From Watersipora subatra (lineage: Eukaryota; Bryozoa; Gymnolaemata; Cheilostomatida; Watersiporidae): a stretch of DNA of 64,000 nucleotides. Of the stretch, positions 47,228-59,184 are shown in pieces. Position 1 is the stretch's first letter; each line of letters opens with the position of its first letter. Under the pieces are notes generated by a model. It was not told where the DNA came from and ran no database searches. It was given only the letters and a program-made list of their open reading frames with translations. The position numbers and the translations under genes were made by a program. The stretch lies in NCBI RefSeq assembly GCF_963576615.1, contig NC_088711.1, positions 7,620,869 through 7,684,868 on the forward strand. The letters run 5' to 3'.

Positions 47228-47560
47228 TATAATCTATATATATATATAAATATGAAAGTAAGTCTGTCCTTCTAGCTATTGCTATTATTAGAATAGCGTA
47301 GCTGGATAACAACGCTGTGACACAACGTCATGCCTACCGGCATTATTAACTAGCTTACTGGAATTTTCCATTAGCAATGTGCCAGGCTAATAGCAAGCAA
47401 CTCTCGCTACTTCTCATTGTTTATAAGACAAAACACTTTTCTCATAATATGTAGTTTGAAAGTTAAAATGGCAAATGTGGTTATATGTTAAATACAAATC
47501 AATTTTCTGTCCAAAAGGCCTTTCTATTACCCGGGCAACGCCGGGTAGCACAGCTAGTAG
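47228..47560 (+). repeat. Dispersed repeat family R1, copy C
   Basis: Ends in ccgggcaacgccgggtagca followed by cagctagtag, preceded by ggaattttcca and gccaggc words and led by a TA-rich run. The clearest of three copies in the window (others at 9980 and 43455). Confidence 0.65.
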
Positions 47561-47858
47561 TTATATGTATATTTATCAATCATGTATTGTATGTAGTACA
47601 CAGTAGTATTGCTAATTGTACATAATATTAAATAAAAATATAGATAAACTTTGATAACGATATAAAATTATGTGTAATTTAAGATTTGTAATAAATCAAT
47701 AAATATAATTATATAATACATAAATATATAAATAATAATTATATTTATACTATTATTTTAAAAATATGCCGCCTGATTCTCAATCAGTTACTGGTCACTT
47801 TTCCTTTATCTATTGAACGACATTAAACTATTGTACATTTGGATTTTCAATTGAGGCA

Positions 47859-49918
47859 TTAAAGATGTAGTTGCGTCAAAAATGAAATTAGGACCCATAA
47901 AAGGCTAAAACATCAGCTACAATTTGATGCCATTTTTGTCTTTGTAGACCAACCCTGTCCAGAGATATATGCGTTTGAATGAGGCCCTCTTTTAAAAAGC
48001 TCACGTTCCAGCGGGTGCCTATTTCGTGACGTCACAAGCTTGGTATCTGAAACGAAACCACGAGCGATAAATATGAGGTCGATTCGTTAGCCAATCATGC
48101 GTGCGAAATTTTTATATAGGCCGTAATAAATGTTATCACTCGTAAAACGCGTTGTCTGTGATCTCGAAGATTCTCACCGTTAGAGAATTCATTATCATCG
48201 TTACTGATTCAACGCGTTTCAACAATTACTAAGTTATACATAGTTTTAAAATGGCTTCAAGTTCGAGCGACCGCTACTCAGAGTTTTCTGAGCAACTTTT
48301 AGTAAAATATTAGAGTAGACAGCCTATGGCCAAAGCTGACAGGCGTCAGCAGCGTTTTGCTGCAGAAGAAGACAGAATAGAGGTAAATTAACTTAGTCTT
48401 CTATACTTTAGTAAATGTAATATTTTTTATAGTCATAAATACATATACTAATTAATAAAATGATAATTCTTTGCTATCTCCAATCATCGTTTCATAGCTT
48501 ATCTGCCGTTTTACCTAGCTATAATATTTTTTTCGAATTTTCTTTGGTAAATTAGAGTCATGATTACAAATTATTTTCACTCGTAGGAAGTGGGTAAAAT
48601 CGATTGATCATTGCAAATCTTTAATTTCCAGAACCAAAGCTTCGAATCGTTGGCTTGGCGTACTTGTGCCTTTATTAAATGTTTATTCGTTTTTAAAATT
48701 ACACTCGCAATCTATTTAACTACCAATTTGGAAGCTGTCAATAGATACGCTTTAGAATGACATATCTATGAATGACATATTTATTGCATCTACTTTGTTT
48801 ACATTTACTTGTTTTACTGATTACAGAATGTTTATGTCGTCCCACCAGCCGAAGAAGCTTTGTCAGTGTGGAAACTGCTATAAAGGAGAAAGAGAGACTT
48901 GAATGCGTGCTGGATGATGTTTTGTTTGAGTTTGTTGCAGTAGATGAATTTGTCTTATTGTATCAGCTAATACTATGTGAGTGGCCACGACTTGATGAAT
49001 ATTTTTAATAAAAGCTTTATGCCGAAATGAAAATATTTTTGCTTGTAAAAATTATATAATAAAATAATATTGTTGAAGATAATGCAAAACATGATTTGCA
49101 GAATATTGTAGTGAATCGGATATGGTATATGGGTGTCCGCAGAACTGGAGAATGTGAGTTCAAATCCAGTTTGCAGCAGACTTCTCATCCTTAAAACTCT
49201 ATCCCTGTCTATATTCTTTTCACAGAGGGGCTTGCTTATTTCACTTATTTAGTATTCGGTAAGAATACTACTAGCAATGATATACAGCAATGTATACAGC
49301 TGTATATCATTGCTACTAGTAAGAAACTAGTACGTAGGCAATAGGTAATAGGCGACATAATGTGGGCGGGGCTTATGGGAGGCTGTATATCGTTTGTATG
49401 GGTAGCTGCAGAACTGCTGATGCAAAGACCGCGTTCTAAATAAGTGACTTGACAGAATTACCGTAGACCGGTAGAATTGGTAGTCGGTACCCAAATGTTT
49501 ACACAACATTTGGAGAAAGTGAGTAGAACAAATTTTCAATTTTCGTTATTTGAGGCCTTTTAAACATTCATAATAATGCATCTGTAGCAGGATTTAAAAT
49601 TTTATTCTAGCCAACATGAGCAAATACAAAATAAGATATATGCCAATAGAGCCGCGTAAGACTAGACTTTTATCGCAAATACCCGATGTGAATACGAGAG
49701 ATAGAGACAGGTTGCCAAACGCGTGACATCATTTTGGGCAAGTCTGGGCACGTTTTGGTGGTCTGAGCGTTTTTACGGCGATCAGATTTTTTCGGTTTTA
49801 ATCTTCAAATATCTTGGCAATGCGATCGCGTAACACAACAAACAACATATCAACTGATAGAGAAAAAAAATGCTTTCTTTTAAGATCAACTTAAAATTTG
49901 ACGCAACTACATCTTTAA
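47859..49918 (+). mobile_element. 2.0-kb TTAA-flanked element, copy 2
   Basis: Same ends and interior as 34938-36958. This copy keeps a start codon at 48251 (MASSSSDRYSEFSEQLL...) that copy 1 has lost, but carries a TAG where copy 1 has TGG. The exon ends at a GTAAAT donor after 48382; the second exon starts at 48827 (CQCGNC pattern). A box B match (GAGTTCAAATCC) is retained near 49158. It also carries the 38-bp insertion at 49275-49312. Confidence 0.83.
49275..49312. mobile_element. 38-bp element made of two terminal repeats
   Basis: Starts CAATGATATACAGC and ends in its exact inverse, GCTGTATATCATTG, with about ten bases between. Flanked by CTACTAG at 49268-49274 and 49313-49319. The orthologous place in the other 2-kb copy (36329-36335) has a single CTACTAG, the empty site. 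The ends belong to the same family as 13646-14462, also with 7-bp duplications. Confidence 0.85.
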
Positions 49919-50469
49919 GCCTAAGATTTACCTGCTATATTGACAATTGTACTTTCAATAGCCTCCACAGGTATTGAATCTTTGCTCAATATACTTCAAA
50001 CTATGACTAGCCTGTAAGTAGCATAGTTTATTGAAAAAAAAACAATTTCAGTGCCATGGTGAACTCAATAAAATACGCCGTTTTTTGCAGCCACTTCTAG
50101 AAGCTCAATGCAAATAGCCTTGGACCGTGTTGCATCCACTCTCACTCTTCCACTCAGCCAAATAGGGCAATTCTTCGCAGTTATTCCTTCCATGACCTTT
50201 TTCAGGGATACCCTAAGTGGAGGACGCGGTCCATGCCTATTTGCGTTAAGCTCCGAGAACTGGCAGCGGAAATGGGTGTATTTTATAGAGTTCAACAGGG
50301 CACTGAAATTGTTTTTTCCAATAAACTATGCTCCTCACCGGCTAGTCATAATTTGAGGTATATTGAGCAAAAATATCAATACCTGTGGAGTCTATTGAAA
50401 GTACAATAGTCAATATAGCAGGTAAATCCTATGCCTAATGCCTTAATTGAAAATCCAAATGTACGTTAT

Positions 50470-51760
50470 CATTAACATTGGCTATCGTTGTCACTCTTCC
50501 ACTTAGCTTCTACCTTAACTCGGGCTATCAGAAACGCTAACTCCTGAGTGAAACTTAAAAAAGTGTAGACAATCATATAAACATTGTTTTATATAGAGCC
50601 TCACTTTCGGTGGCAGTGTGCATTCAGAAAAGAAAATTTGCATACATTTGCATCGAGCTGAATTTCTTTTTACACTTTTTAAAGCTTACAACTGGTGCTA
50701 AAAATAAATATTGGCTGGAGGACTTTTATATAAGTCTGAACTAAAAAAAAAATTTTTTATTTAATAATAATTCAAATATTAATTATTATTCAAAAAACGG
50801 ATTTTACCAATTATACTATATTTAATTTTAGAGTTATCTTTTTAAAATCTAGGAAAGGAAAAATTCTAATATATGGGAGTCACCAACAAAGTAAAGATTG
50901 GAGAAGTAGAATTGTTGTGGTTTGGCTACTTTTTGAAATGGGTTTTTGGAGTTAGTTTTTGGTTGGTTTTTTGAAAGTTAGTGTCTCAGCAATACGTTAT
51001 CAATTGGAGGCGTGGCATTTCCGCCGTCACAGCTAACTAGCTATGACGTCATTGCCTAAACTCTTATTCATACTCAGGGTGCGTATGCCATTATCACAAG
51101 CGCACAGGCTTATTTAATAGACAGGCAGATCGCGAGCCAATCACTAGCTTGCGGGGTTCTTTTTTTTAATGTGACTCGGTTGCAAAAGTTCGTATGATGA
51201 ACTCTTTATTGATGAACAAAAAAATGCCCCTTTTGCGGGCCAAGATGGAAGGTTAATATTTGAAAGTGTATAAATACAATCTACAGTGTAATTGTTCCTG
51301 AACAGATTTTACAGTGTTATAATGATATAACATTGTAACGATAATATAATAATATATACAAAATGATACTTGAAAATAAAGATTATATGAGTATTAGATT
51401 AGCAATTTTTGAGGTTTGTATTTTATGAGTGATTGTGCTTTGTCCTCTGAGATTTGGTGTCTGCGGCTCTGGTTTCCATTTCATTAACAACAGACAACCC
51501 TAGTCACCGCAAAACCGAACCTCAAGCATCGGTTTGTAACTATAGGCTTTAGCGTTGCCAGTTACTCCCCAGTGGAGATATAGCCTTCTTATAGTCTGTT
51601 CTTGGCTATCATCTGGATTGAGTATTGTTAGAACATCAGTCTTCTCGTGAGATTAGGGAACGAGATGACTGATTCCCAGTTTTCTGTCGCGGGGTTAGTA
51701 TGGGCTCTGGCGACATCATAATCTGCTCAGAGATTCATGTAGTGATTCACTGTTTCTTCT
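50470..51760. other. No gene recognised
   Basis: AT-rich with no supported exon. The right part (about 51400-51760) may be the 3' UTR of the LINE remnant that reads leftward into it. Confidence 0.4.
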
Positions 51761-51764
51761 TCTA

Positions 51765-53040
51765 TCAAACAGGTGCATATAAATTTAACCTGGATTGGAA
51801 GGAAAAGAGCCTGCTATGACCAGTTAGTAGGCTATACAGTGCCCCAACATCCTTTCTGTCGCCATTCAATAGCAGTGGGTGGTGGAACAAGTGTTCCAGA
51901 GTCAGAGTAAGGAGTAGGCCATACGGGCACATACTATTCGTGAACTGTGCATTCCATTGCCGTATCCATTCATTGTGAATGCAGTCGTTGATCTTGCTTC
52001 TTGAAAGATCTTGTGGTTTCAATTCTGTAAGTTTAGTTGTCCGATGAATCAGTTTCTTTATGTCGGACATAAGTTTAAGGGTGAGTGTGCTACGAGATGT
52101 GTCAGAGAGCATGGATAGGTTATTAGTTTTTACCAATCCTCTAGTAAGTTGTAATTGCTCTTTGATGTATAAAAGGCTTATAGGTGAGATGTTCGCCAGT
52201 AAATGTAGTGATTCGCTGGGAGGGTTGTAGTGAGCTCCGAGGAGCAGTCTAATAGGACCATGCAAGGAGATCTTAGTCTTGTGATCCCATAGAAAGGCAC
52301 CATATAATGCTTTTGGCATGATAACTTGTGCGAGGTTTCTTCTTGAGGTTTCTGGGTTAAGACCAGCGTAGATGAAGGGTTTCAGCAAGACCGTGTGTTG
52401 AGTGAGACGTTTGGTACTCATGCTGTATTGTTTCTCAAAGGTCGGGTTTTCATCTATGGTTATACCAAATACTTTAGAGTTAAAAATTTTTATGGTGTTA
52501 GTATTTATAATTGGGGATGTGATAACTCCTTTGAATACCACAATCTCAGTTTGTTGATAGTTGATGAGTTGATGAGTCCAACGATCCATCAAAGTTTGTA
52601 TCTGTTGGGAGTTGTTCTCAATTTTTGTCTGAAGTTCTGTCGAATCTCTTTCAGTCATCAGGACAGTGCAATCATCAGCATATTGTAACCCTGTACCAGC
52701 TATGTTTGACAGCATGTCTCTTATGTATATGATAAAGAGAAGTGGAGATAGCACTCCCTTGTGAGAGGCCTATCTGACATGCTGAGTAGATATAGTTGTT
52801 GATTTTGAGGTTGATTTCTAGCTTGGAGAGAAAGGAGTCAATGACATGGAGGTAGTTACCTCCCAGTCCTAATTCTTGCGGACGGTAAAACATGTGTTGG
52901 TGATTAACTGTGTCGAAAGCCGTTTGAAGGTCTAGGAACAATGCAGCTGTACATAATTTGTTCCTTTTGTAGTGAATGGTTTCAGTCAGAAAGTTAAAAT
53001 TGGAGGTCATAAGGTTAAAAAAAGGCTGTTGGAGCTGGTT
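51765..53040 (-). pseudogene. 5'-truncated LINE reverse transcriptase
   Basis: Non-LTR reverse-transcriptase fragment. Motif A FLDLQTAFDTVNH lies at 52938-52900, the QGS/VLSPLLF motif near 52760, and the catalytic YADD at 52682-52671. After these comes about 280 residues of thumb and C-terminal region, ending at the stop near 51765. One extra base near 52755 between QG and VLS breaks the frame; otherwise the 3' part is open for 329 codons. The endonuclease and fingers are missing, as expected from 5' truncation. Clade not assigned. Confidence 0.88.
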
Positions 53041-53049
53041 GTTGTATGA

Positions 53050-54070
53050 CGGTATGGCAGATTGTTAGGTATACTTACTCGATAGTAATAGTACACTTCT
53101 AATTTAATTAGCCCCAGAGGCTTTGAAAAAGTACCTCAGAAACAGAACTTTGGTTGAGCTTTTGGTTCACCTAGATTCCAGCATTAAGCTGAGTTATCTT
53201 TCAGTCTGAGATTTAAGTCTTAAGTCTCTAACGTTTTGGGTAAGAAACTGTTCTCAAAGAGTATAGGGTATAGTTCGTAAAGGTTCGTATAAGCGTGACA
53301 TAATAGCAATAATATTACATGTGTTTTGAAATAAAAACAGCAAGCGAAATGTATAAAAATAGGTATATCGCTAAATTTGTATAAGTAGCTACTCTACATG
53401 TACTGCACTGAAGCGTTTTTTAATTTTAGCGAGTGTGAACTCGCGTGGTCCGCTATGTATGATAGCCTTAGCGCCAGTAAAGTTCCGGCATACGTCCCTT
53501 CAGCGGTCTTTTGGTGTTTTAATCAAACTACAACTAGGAAGCACTTCCGAACGCCTCGGTATTCCTTGGTACTGTCAGTACATCTAGTGTTTAGATATTT
53601 TAGCTTTATTGTTTTACCATTACAGTGTTTATAGTTTGGCTCCTTACAGAAGCGCTACTCTATTGTGTTTTTAACGAATAATGTTGAAAAAGTTATAAGG
53701 TGAGTGGAGTTAGAAATTGTAGATAGAGGTTCTCGCTCAACATTTAAAATAATTTTTGAATCACTAATTTTAAAAACTTTGATATTTGTTGGTTGCTTTA
53801 TGACCAAGAAAACAAGTGGCCAACTTTTTAATACAAACATTTAATTTTTTAGTCAAGCTACTTTTATATTACGTGTATATTAAACTAAAGTGTGACAACA
53901 TGATACCGAAACATATTCCCATCTCACAACCGGTTTAGTGTTTTTTGTACTTTGCATATAATCTATGGCGGCAGGCTTTGTCTGCAATGCTATTCTTACT
54001 AACACAAAACCAAATAAAATCATATTACATCAACCATTCATTCATAGCGAGCTATCCCATAATTTTACAT
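53050..54070. other. No gene recognised
   Basis: Between the LINE and Gypsy remnants. Only short frames, no splice-linked exons, no tandem array. Confidence 0.4.
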
Positions 54071-54079
54071 AGTGTTGGG

Positions 54080-56930
54080 ATAGCTGGACACAGTGCTTGC
54101 ATTCATTGTGGAACGTTTACGAAAACTAAAAGACCTCTTATTTGATAGAACCACGATGGAGAGCTTACGAGTCTTTGCAGCTATGCATGGCGTATATGTT
54201 GAGATGAGCCATGCAGACATTGCTCCAAAAGTCAACGCAATGTTACTTCTCAATGTACTAGGCTCGGATTCCATTGTGAAGTCTAGTGTCTTTTTTCTTT
54301 TTTATATCCCATTATGTGACAATCCTGCGGGTAATGACAGACTCTCAGTTGATACAAAAAATAACTCTGAAGTATTAAAGATGAAGTTTAGGGAGTTGTT
54401 GGACCTGATTACTAATGTCTCATTGAAAAGACAAATTTAATACGCGTGCCCAAAGCGAGTCTGAGACTTTCACACAGTTGTACTTTGATTTCTGCAATAA
54501 GTCAAGTCAATGTGCCAATGGAGAGTTAACCAACAAGCTTTAGAGGGATCGCATAGTTGTTGGGATTTATGATGACATTGTACGGAAGCAGCTTGTGTGT
54601 ACCTATAGTTGCACTTTTGGGCAGTACAAGTCAAGTGCTTATGCCTTCAGTGGCAGAGCCTTGTTGGATTCTTTGACCATCTGATATAAACAGGATGATA
54701 TGAAACAGTCTAATCAACAGAGGGGTGTGGCTGTTGTCGCTACTCTCACTGCAGGGGTTGCATACATCTGGGAGGGGGAAAAGATGTACAGCCTGTGGTA
54801 TGATTAACTATTGCATGAAGGCATGCAAATCATCTAAGAATGCTGATACAGTGAGGAAAGTAAAGGAGTTAGCCACTGATTGCAACAATGACTTGTTGAT
54901 CAAAATAATAGTGTTCATAGAAAGATATTCTATGTGTTGCTTTAGCTGACATTGATGTTTTGTTACCAAGCGACAAAACTAAAAAGCTTAATGTAAAATG
55001 CGATACCAGTGCTCATGTAAGTTTTATATTTGAGTGTAATGCTTTCAAGTATGTTAAACATAATATTGATGTTGATCCGAGTGGTAGGTTTCAATGGTAG
55101 TGTTTCCAAGCCATGGTGTAATATCCAGCTTTTACGTGTAAAGGATAGTGAGCAGTTCAAGATAAATATTCATGTTACTAAAGGTAAAGTAAGCACTTTA
55201 TTGTCTACACATGATACTGTTAGACTAGGTTTTGTGATACCTTCCCCAAATGTATAGGAAATCAATGAGACGATGTCCAGTGTACTCCCTGATTAATTTT
55301 TCACCAAGTACTGTGACTTATTTGCGAAGAATTTTGATATATTACCAGTGAAATATAGGCTCAAGCAAAATGAGAATGTCTATTCACTAGTTCAACCTGC
55401 ACCATTCCTCTTATATTTATTTAAAGACAGAGATAAACAGGAGCAGTCTACCAATGTGGTTAAATGTGGTATTATCACACATGTATCTAAAGTGACCGAT
55501 TGTCCTTTAGTCATGGTAATCCAAAATAATAGAGGTACTGATCTTGTACAAGTTTGAATTGATCCAAGAAATTTGCCCAAAGGCATCAAAAGGCCACATT
55601 ACTCCACTAGAAATGTTGAGAAATTATCTGCTGGAAGACTGGGGCCACATATTTTACAGTCAGTGCCATGTGACATTTTTCAGTCATATTAGAAAAGCCT
55701 AGTGCCACATCAAGCTTGACTGGGAATTGTCATAGCTCACAACGTTCTGCACTTCCTTCAGGAAATACAGATATCTCTGAATGTCTATGGGCCTGTGCTC
55801 ATCAAGTGATGTAATATTAGAGGGCTATTGAACAACTCTTGAAGTTGTATCCATTTCATGTGATAGATGGTGTTTTAGTTTGATGTTCAACAGAGGCTGA
55901 GTGTGATTACAATCTAGGCAAAATACTACATAGATTACGACGTATTAACTTGAAGCTGTCAGCTGGGAAGTGTGTTTACAAGAACCCCAGAATTTTCTAT
56001 ATTGTATTTATTCTCTCAGATTGCAGTCTTAAGCCTGGCCCTGAAGGTGAATCTATCAATGAAATACTTGAGCCAGCGGACATGGAGGTTTGACTAAATA
56101 ACTAGTTTAAATAACCGAGCTTTTTTCTTAAGCTGAGCAAACTAACATCTCCTCTGAATCAACGCTTGAGAAAGAGTTGGGATTGGGGATGGAGTCATGA
56201 GCTCAAAAAAGCCCTGATCACATTGAAAAAATCATAAAGATGCTACCTCACTAGTGTACTTCAATATAAAGACGCCCATCGATGTAATGTGCAATGCCTT
56301 TGGAGCCAGTCTACTGTTTAGCATATAACTGATAACAGGTTTCAGTATTTGTCAAAGGAATTCAAGCAGTTTATGTCTAAGCCAGTTATCCTACTTATCA
56401 TTTGTGCCCCAATGCGCAGTGAGGCAAATGAATTAACTGTACCTGCTGTACAGACGTTAAAGAGACTCATAGAGAAAACGTTTCTCAATGTGAGATATAT
56501 ATTTGGCTTTGTTCAACCTGAAAAAAATCCTTCAAATGGAACAGGCTCTCCTGCACAGTGGAACTGCACTAGGCAGGCTCAATTGCCATTTTCTATAGCC
56601 ATACCCTCCTGAAGCCTTACCTTTTAGATAATAAGAGTTTTCATAACTAGGCTGCTGAGTGTCATCACAAACAGACAGAATATACCAATTGAAGCAGGAA
56701 ACCCCTCACACCATTAGTTGGATGCTGATAAGATAGACAAGGGTTACAGGACACCACCGCAAGTAGTTGCATAAGGTCCCATTCACAGTTCTTACACAGT
56801 TCAGAGTAGTGATGCGTGTATTCTCAGAGGTACACAAGAGCAGCCACGTGGATTGCAAGTTGAATTAAGACAGTCCAGGACCTTATCCCAACGCAAGCTA
56901 TTGCGTTGATCAAGCCTTACCTCCCTCAAA
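54080..56930 (+). pseudogene. Decayed Ty3/Gypsy retrotransposon (gag-pol)
   Basis: Order on the plus strand: gag capsid (KVNAMLLLNVLGSD near 54220; ETFTQLYFDFCNKS near 54465; RDRIVVGIYDDIVRKQL near 54550), a degenerate zinc knuckle (CTACGMINYCMKAC near 54800), an RT start (TDCPLVMVIQNNRGTD, then IDPRNLPKGIKRPHYS, 55495-55600), a later RT part (KILHRLRRINLKLSAGKCVY near 55920), an RNase-H-proximal piece (KTPIDVMCNAFGASLL near 56270), and a C-terminal SYTVQ motif near 56795. Many stops and shifts. I did not find LTRs. Confidence 0.8.
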
Positions 56931-56934
56931 TGTC

Positions 56935-58720
56935 TGTAGTCAGCCAACCATATAACCCAGCTGTTTCATCACCTCTCTGTAATAAGATGGCCTGTAATTA
57001 ATTATTGCGGAATAATTGACCCCAAATATGATATATGAAAGAAAGTGTTATAGAAAGTAGTATTGTGGTGCATATTTTTATATGCCGTACTCTTATGCTG
57101 TTACAAAGTTTACACTTCAATTGAAGCAAAAACTATGCTTTTTTATTTTGGCTAAAAAATAAATGCTATTGATGGTGAAATAGTCTGTAGAACAAATATT
57201 GAAGTTGTAATACAAACTACCAACTTGTAAACTTATTTGAAGTTGCCTTCTTAGGAATGTACTGATAACTACGGTCATTAACAGGTCCCATTAGCATCCT
57301 TAAGGACAAACCCTGTAAACAAATACAAGGTAATACTATACTTTTCTTTGTTGTTGAACAATATGCACATTAGTTCGGGTGACAAACATGGTAGAGTTCA
57401 ATCAATTAATTTTTTGGTATGAATAAAATGCAGGATTGGCCATTACCTCGAGTTGCCAGATGTAATAGTAACTGATTGTACTTCAGATTAACTTATTTTA
57501 TGAACGAGCTTTATCACATATGAAGGCTTTTAAAATGCAAAAAACATCTCTTAGATCTGTACTTCGTGCAATAGAAACTTTGTTATGGTAGGCTCGTGTC
57601 AAGCAAAAATTTATTAGTCAATCGCAATATCTTAAATTAAGTCATCATTATGAAGGCCAGTTTACAAGTGCTATTACAAAGACAACCATATGTAAATTTG
57701 CAAATTTATAGTTTTGTTAGCTTCTCAAACAGGAAGCTCATGAATTATTGACACTTCAATTGCTTGTACTTCTGGAGAAATGTTCATTACCAGTCTACTA
57801 TCTTCTTTTGAATATGAAGCTTTAAAGCATTTATCATGGGCTAGATTTTCAGATTTATAGTTATATTATTTCCTTTTGATGAATAGTACTCGAGGAATTT
57901 TTGGCGCATCAAAGTGTAACTTAACTTATGCTCACCGTGACCAAATTATGATCTGTAACTAATTCAACTCAAATTAGCTAATGCAACAGTGCTGCGCATG
58001 AAAGTGTGTTACTTACTATACATGTAACAAGAAGATGTGGTAAGATGCTGTCAGGTTTCAAAAAGGTTTGTTGTGCATGAATCAAATTTAGATCATCAAA
58101 ATACATTTGGGATGTATTTGCTTCAGGAGATTTGCTTGAGACATTCTAACATCTTTGACTGTAATGCTTTAGGAGGTTTTTCAGTTGGGGGTGCATGTAG
58201 ATATTATATGTATGAAGGAAAAATGGCTATTAAAAGGTACATCAATGTGATGAAGAGCAAGCTGCTGAACTCAGATACACGTATTTAGTAAAGAATGTGG
58301 ATATTCCTGTAAGACAAGGCACCATGTCACACACATACAAACACACATACACCCACACAATGCGCAAGGAATAGTTCAACACAAACAAAGTGACAGTATA
58401 GAGCAGGTCTACACAGATATGAAACCCAAATCCTATTAAAAACTTATGACTACAAATCAAGGCACTGGTGCCCAAAAGTATGCTAACAACCAAAATCGCT
58501 TCAATGGAAGAGATCGTGAAGACTTGGTCCCTAATGGTCACCCTAAAAATAATAGAAACCTTGGTAAACAGCATGCCTGAGATATGCAACGCAGTGGTAG
58601 TGATATCCAACCAATTACTGACCACAAAGTCACTCTAGCGATTCTTTTCAGTTCTACCCACATAACTTATAGAGAGTGTTGTAATATTTGAGACCAGTTT
58701 AGTGTGTTTAACCACTTGTG
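56935..58720. other. Stretch without recognised genes
   Basis: AT-rich with scattered short frames. An 83-codon frame at 58037-58288 has no family resemblance. No transposon ends are seen. Confidence 0.4.
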
Positions 58721-58727
58721 TAACTGC

Positions 58728-58733
58728 TTTATT
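58728..58733 (-). promoter_or_regulatory. PolyA signal for the candidate small gene
   Basis: AATAAA on the minus strand, 25 bases beyond the TGA at 58758-58760. Confidence 0.45.
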
Positions 58734-58757
58734 ATGCGTACGATAAACTAATAAATG

Positions 58758-59184
58758 TCAATAATCAAACTTGGTCAACTTCAAGTCCTCTAGATGCTGC
58801 TGTGGTGTTTTTGTTTAGAAGAGTTGTTTTGAGACGATAGACAATTGTTTAAGGAACAATTTGGTATGTGTATCGCGTGGTTTAGCTGGTATCGAGTACC
58901 GATAGATGTAAAAAACTTAATTGATTTGACAAATATTTAGAGGGTATTAATATTTTTGCCCACGAATATAAGTATGGGACCCAAACAAACCTACTTCAGT
59001 ATCATTATTGTATAATTGTTACTTATAAGACGATTGGGGAGTTTCTTACCGATTCGTCTATCAAGTTTAGTAGTGAGTGTTGTACCTGTTGGTATAATTC
59101 AGGGATGTTTTGTTGTAGAACTTCGTTTTTGATCAGTTGTGAAACAAGAAGTTGTCTGTCTGATTGAAAGCGGGTAGAGACCAT
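58758..59184 (-). CDS. Candidate 58-residue helical protein, divergent from BLOC1S2
   Basis: Exon 1, 59184-59050 (45 codons), starts ATGGTCTCTACC and ends GAATCG before a strong GTAAGA donor. Exon 2, 58799-58758, follows an acceptor ending CCACAG in matching phase, encodes Q-H-L-E-D-L-K-L-T-K-F-D-Y and stops, with AATAAA shortly after. The protein is Gln/Leu-rich and amphipathic (QLLVSQLIKNEVLQQNIPEL), probably alpha-helical, with no signal peptide. Its ATG overlaps the BLOC1S2 ATG on the other strand in CCATGG. I do not recognise the family. Weak points: the acceptor has a poor pyrimidine tract, exon 2 is tiny, and exon 1 could be chance sequence in the BLOC1S2 5' flank. An upstream in-frame ATG at 59211 would lie antisense to BLOC1S2 coding. 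Confidence 0.4.

Larger units (their letters stand above)
47829..50467. mobile_element. Foldback element, split by a TTAA insertion
   Basis: The left arm (47829-47858 plus 49919 to about 50130) is nearly the full inverse of the right arm (about 50215 to 50467). Matching words: gtacatttggattttcaatt, tttacctgctatattgac, tactttcaatag, catagtttattg, caatttcagtgcc. Without the 47859-49918 insert the element is about 580 bp with arms of some 240 bp and a short centre near 50140-50210. Open frames inside are by-products of the palindrome. Confidence 0.85.

Noticed and set aside
50065-50356. Paired open frames on both strands
   Set aside because: They lie in the centre and arms of the foldback element and mirror each other.
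58242-58625. 127-codon hydrophobic minus-strand frame
   Set aside because: Composition fits AT-rich and CA/TG-rich noncoding DNA; no family resemblance, no splice or polyA support.
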